A stretch of DNA of 64,000 nt from a bacterium. Lineage in GTDB: Bacteria > Electryoneota > Electryoneia > Electryoneales > Electryoneaceae. Shown here piece by piece: positions 60,968 to 64,000 of the stretch (its first letter is position 1; every line of letters starts with the position of its first letter). The stretch spans positions 1 to 64,000 of the forward strand of contig JAHLLB010000003.1 in assembly GCA_020444425.1 (NCBI GenBank), read 5' to 3'. The notes beneath the pieces were generated by a model, which made no database searches, was not told where the DNA came from, and saw only the letters and a list, made by a program, of their open reading frames with translations. A program made the translations under genes and the position numbers.

Positions 60968-62467
60968 TTACTTCCCGAACACCGTCCGCTTCCGTTCGGC
61001 GAACTCGTGCTTTCCGGTCGCCATGATGAACAGCGCGGGCATCACCTCACGCGCCTGCTGCACCATCGCCCCGGCGAGCTGACGGATATCCCACTGCGCG
61101 TGTTCATCCTCGCGCAGACGGCTGACGTGATACAACTCGCGCGCGTTGGCTTTGAACACGATCCGCCGGCGATGCGCGTTGCACAACGCGTACGGCGCGG
61201 CGGCGGCCAGTTGCGACCCTTCGCTGGCGTGAGTCGCGATCTTCCACGCGAATTCCGCGCTGCGCTCGAGGATGGCGTCAAACTCGCGCGTCATGTTTGC
61301 TTCGGCGACGGTCTCCGGCATCGTCCAACCCAGTGACGGGTCATACGGGCCGAGGATCTGCGTGCTCATCCGGTGCCGTTTGAGCTGCCCGAACGCCGCA
61401 GCGGAGAGGATCAGCTCGAACGTAAATTCCGCCAGCTCAAACTCACGCGGCGGCGGATCCCACGGCGCGTTGGGCTTCAGCATCTCGCGGTAAACTGATT
61501 TCCGTTCTTCTGGCGGCATTTTGCTGGCGCGGGAATGCGCTTCCGTCCACGAGCAGCCGGTGTTGTGCAGCAACAGCGACGCGAGGATCAGCGACTCGCC
61601 GTTCTCGCTGTAATCGACCAGCCGCACGGTTGATTGACCGGAATCGGGCGCATTCTGTGATTCCGGCCAGTAACAGCAACGGGAGAACTGTTGCTGCTCG
61701 TAGTCGGTGGCGTCCGTGTATTTGACCAGGCTTGGCGCGAGACCCTGAACCTGCTGCAGCAACTGACGCCCCGCCTCACGGACTTCCTCGAGCGGATAGG
61801 CTAATGCGTCCCGGATCATCGTCTCAAGCGTGCGCGCGTTGACCGTCATCCCGAACTGCGCCTGCGTCGCCAGCGAGACGACGTAGCGTGCGTCCTCGGC
61901 GGCCTTACCCCGTGCCCGTGTTTTTGGCCGGCCCTCGCCGTCCGCTTGGAAACGGGGGAGGTAGAGCTGGTACAGCGCGGCTTCGATCAGCCAGTACGTC
62001 TTGTTCTGTTCCCGGATCAGCTCATCCAGTTCTGCCGCCAGCCCGGCCTGGTGGATTTCTGGCGCGATGACCGCGTCGCCGTCCAGCTTGATGTACCGCT
62101 GCGACTTCTCGGTGAACGACGTCAGGCGGTGGCGTTCGATCGCCTCAACCGCAAGCCGGCTGATGCCTGTGACATCCATGTTGAAGACGGCGTGTTCGGC
62201 GACGGAGCTGTGTCCGAGTCCGAAGACGATGTTCTCATTGCTGCGCCGAGCCTTTTCAACCTCTACTCGAGCTTCGGCGCGTATCTCGCGAATGTCGGAG
62301 GGATTCCGGCTGATGCGAGCGTACGCCGCAGACAGGGTTTCCGGCGTGATCGCCTCGCGTGGCGGAGCTTCGCCGCCTTCGTAGGCGGCGATTTCGAGCC
62401 CACGCAGGGTTTCACGGTCGACGTTGAAGCCGGCCAGTTCGATGCGCAATGGGAGGGATGAGTTCAT
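60968..62467 (-). CDS. thyX: Tandem-domain FAD-dependent thymidylate synthase (ThyX family)
   Basis: 499 residues, about twice a usual ThyX. The N-terminal half has the full motif RHRLTSFTEKSQRYIKL (RHRxxS...SxRY), preceded by FGLGHSSVAEHAVFNMDVTG and followed by ARYVVSLATQAQFGMTVNAR. The C-terminal half repeats the fold but its motif is LKRHRMSTQILGPYDPSLGW, with no SxRY, and it has NAHRRRIVFKANARELYHV and REDEHAQWDIR. ThyX makes dTMP from dUMP using methylene-tetrahydrofolate and NADPH. One half may be catalytic and the other structural. ATG 62467 lacks a good ribosome site; earlier in-frame codons give no family match. Confidence 0.85.
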   Translation of the reverse strand: MNSSLPLRIELAGFNVDRETLRGLEIAAYEGGEAPPREAITPETLSAAYARISRNPSDIREIRAEARVEVEKARRSNENIVFGLGHSSVAEHAVFNMDVTGISRLAVEAIERHRLTSFTEKSQRYIKLDGDAVIAPEIHQAGLAAELDELIREQNKTYWLIEAALYQLYLPRFQADGEGRPKTRARGKAAEDARYVVSLATQAQFGMTVNARTLETMIRDALAYPLEEVREAGRQLLQQVQGLAPSLVKYTDATDYEQQQFSRCCYWPESQNAPDSGQSTVRLVDYSENGESLILASLLLHNTGCSWTEAHSRASKMPPEERKSVYREMLKPNAPWDPPPREFELAEFTFELILSAAAFGQLKRHRMSTQILGPYDPSLGWTMPETVAEANMTREFDAILERSAEFAWKIATHASEGSQLAAAAPYALCNAHRRRIVFKANARELYHVSRLREDEHAQWDIRQLAGAMVQQAREVMPALFIMATGKHEFAERKRTVFGK

Positions 62468-62858
62468 GAACAAGAAGGTGCTGGTTGCCCCGGACGGGTA
62501 AGGTAATCGTTTCGACCCGCCGAGGCTGTTCGGAGTCGGAGCGGAGAGGGCGCTCGGGGTGGACCATACGTGTGTGAAATGTTCGGTTGGGTGGCCTGGT
62601 GTATGGATGGCACGGGTCGTCTTGCGACCCGGGTTTCGCCGGGTGAATGGCGCTGAAACCACAAGTGGTGATATGCCCCTGTGACCCGCACGTCAGCTTG
62701 CGCGGTTCGCAGGGCTGATCCGAACGTCTACGATCAGGTGCCCGTGATTGACCGCCGGTGTGTTTCGGCGGCTATCGCGGGTTGTCCGCACGATCTGAGA
62801 GTGCGTCCGCGTTGTCGGAGCCAACACGGGCAAGATGTTCTTGAGCCCAGAGCCCGAC
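62468..62858. other. Intergenic spacer, little recognised
   Basis: The 391 bp upstream of thyX contain a GGGTCG...CGACCC inverted repeat near 62613-62632 and decayed heptamer units at 62842-62855, but no convincing gene. The thyX promoter is expected here. Confidence 0.4.
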
Positions 62859-63989
62859 CTACTCCGTCTCGAGAATTCTGCTTCGCAGCCGGCGCATCGC
62901 CTCGCGCAGGGACGGATCCATCAGCACGATATCCCGCGCGCCGCGTTTCAGCCAATGGGTGACGCGGGCGTGTTCGACGCCACGCACGAGCACGACCACA
63001 TGCCCGCGATTGCGTTGTGTCCACTCGGAGGCGCGGGCGAGGATCGAGTCGATTTCGACTTCGAAGCTGGATGCGTCGAGCAGAATCCAGCGCGGTTTGC
63101 GTTTGTCGAGCGCCGGGACCAACCCTTCGAGACGTTTGAAGTGCGAGAAACGGATGCCGTGTTCATGCAGGAACGCCAGCCCGAGCCGGTAGCGGATGCG
63201 CGCGTCCTGCGTCACGAGGAAGATGCCCTCACCCTTTCCGAAGGCGTCTGGATTCATCGCCCAGCGGACCCGTTCCAGCACCTGCTCTTCCGGCAGATCG
63301 CGTGAGATCAGGTCGAACGCGCCGTAATCGACGTGATCGAGCATCTCCGGCATCTCGTCAGGGTTTTCCACGTCGGGCGGGGGTTCATTGCCCGCCGAAC
63401 CGAGCACGACGTCGCTCATCTCCCACGGCTGCCCGGTTTCCTCGCTGGTGATCCACAGGCGCGGGAGCATGCGGTAACGGCTGACGGACCGCAGCAGCCG
63501 TTCAACGGTGACAGCTTTCGAGCCCCACAGGTCGGCGTCTGCGACGAACAGGTCGCACGGATTCTCGCTGACCGTAGTGGATAGTTCCTCGAGGTCTGCT
63601 TGGTGCAATTGGATGACGCGGCCGATCTGGTCGAGGATTTCGGCCCAGCCGTCGTCGTCGGAGAGCAGGATGATCGGGGGACGGTTGTCCTCGGGTTGGC
63701 GTTTGCGGAAGCCAACGTCGGACGTGACGGTGGAGGTGCGTTTCTGGCTCAGGCCGGCCTCGGTGCGCCAGATTTCCTCGATGGCTGCGGTCAGCAACTG
63801 CCGTCCATTGGAGTCGATCTTCTCGAGTTCAGCTTCGAATTCGCCGTTGCGGGCGCGGGTGATGCGCAAGCGTACCGGCAAACCCTGGCCGTTCTTCTCC
63901 AGCTTCAGCATCGCCTGGGAAATGCCGTATCCGTCCGGACTGTTGAATTCCTCGAGCTCGGCGTCAAAGAAGAACCGGTTGATGGTCAT
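62859..63989 (-). CDS. Protein with two degenerate receiver-like domains
   Basis: 376 residues. Residues 1-90 form a small alpha/beta region without a named match. Residues about 102-200 look like a response-regulator fold (PPIILLSDDDGWAEILDQIG ... CDLFVADADLWG ... LPRLWITSEE), with acidic residues at the end of strands 1 and 3. A second such unit runs from about 255 to the end (GIFLVTQDARIRYRLGLAFL ... PRWILLDASSFEVEID ... HVVVLVRGVEHARVTHWLKR ... GARDIVLMDP), but lacks the acidic pair after strand 1. No output domain or kinase is seen, so a phosphorylation-independent or protein-binding role is likely. The start is ATG 63989, near the window edge. Confidence 0.7.
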   Translation of the reverse strand: MTINRFFFDAELEEFNSPDGYGISQAMLKLEKNGQGLPVRLRITRARNGEFEAELEKIDSNGRQLLTAAIEEIWRTEAGLSQKRTSTVTSDVGFRKRQPEDNRPPIILLSDDDGWAEILDQIGRVIQLHQADLEELSTTVSENPCDLFVADADLWGSKAVTVERLLRSVSRYRMLPRLWITSEETGQPWEMSDVVLGSAGNEPPPDVENPDEMPEMLDHVDYGAFDLISRDLPEEQVLERVRWAMNPDAFGKGEGIFLVTQDARIRYRLGLAFLHEHGIRFSHFKRLEGLVPALDKRKPRWILLDASSFEVEIDSILARASEWTQRNRGHVVVLVRGVEHARVTHWLKRGARDIVLMDPSLREAMRRLRSRILETE

Positions 63990-64000
63990 CCGTTTCGGTT

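Overview
The window reads as chromosomal DNA of an uncultured bacterium, most likely from the FCB superphylum or a related candidate phylum (inference). The main reason is the number of secreted proteins ending in a Type IX secretion (T9SS, 'type A') sorting domain: a (Y/W)PNPFN motif about 80 residues from the end, a VYNxxGRxV strand, a G(V/L)YFxxA strand and a terminal (L/V)MK or VK. Eleven genes carry it, and a twelfth (47109-49196) has a related FlgD-like end. DNA is mostly GC-rich, with one AT-rich stretch at about 15.1-17.8 kb. No rRNA, tRNA, CRISPR array, integrase or IS transposase was recognised.

Layout. 0-7.3 kb, minus strand: an NADPH:F420 reductase-like gene, two M6 metalloproteases, and a two-gene oxidoreductase operon (VOC dioxygenase-like, then luciferase-like monooxygenase). 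7.6-40.7 kb, mostly secreted proteins on the plus strand: a sulfatase-modifying-factor-like lipoprotein, a 1935-residue C25 (gingipain)-like protein, an AT-rich insert with a small secreted protein and a BNR beta-propeller, uvrC, an NHL propeller, then T9SS cargo including two tandem subtilases, a probably highly expressed MAM-like protein, two paralogous propeller-like proteins and a lipoprotein 5'-nucleotidase between them. 40.8-49.2 kb, minus strand: a GtrA/CDP-alcohol phosphatidyltransferase fusion, carbamate kinase, a 601-bp repeat-bounded element with a broken four-helix-bundle gene, a cyclic-2,3-diphosphoglycerate-synthetase-like GTPase, an FG-GAP protein and a lamin-tail protein. 49.2-54.9 kb, minus strand: a probable operon SDR > HAD > degenerate IspF-like > SpoIIE phosphatase > ddl > lamin-tail protein. 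55.1-60.7 kb, minus strand: a TRAP transporter operon tatT-dctP-dctQ-dctM followed by a TPR/DUF3108 gene. 60.9-64 kb: a tandem-domain ThyX and a protein with two degenerate receiver-like domains.

Together, the left two thirds encode an extracellular proteolytic and adhesive surface repertoire (two M6, one C25-like, two S8), while the right third holds housekeeping, signalling and solute-uptake genes. The strongest candidates for something undescribed are: (i) the element at 43267-43867, whose inverted ends are built from 7-bp tandem repeats and which encloses a four-helix-bundle (S23/IVP-type) gene, with related 7-bp arrays elsewhere in intergenic DNA; (ii) a roughly 100-residue module shared by nine secreted proteins directly before the sorting domain, present once without a sorting domain; (iii) an IspF homologue lacking two of its three metal ligands.
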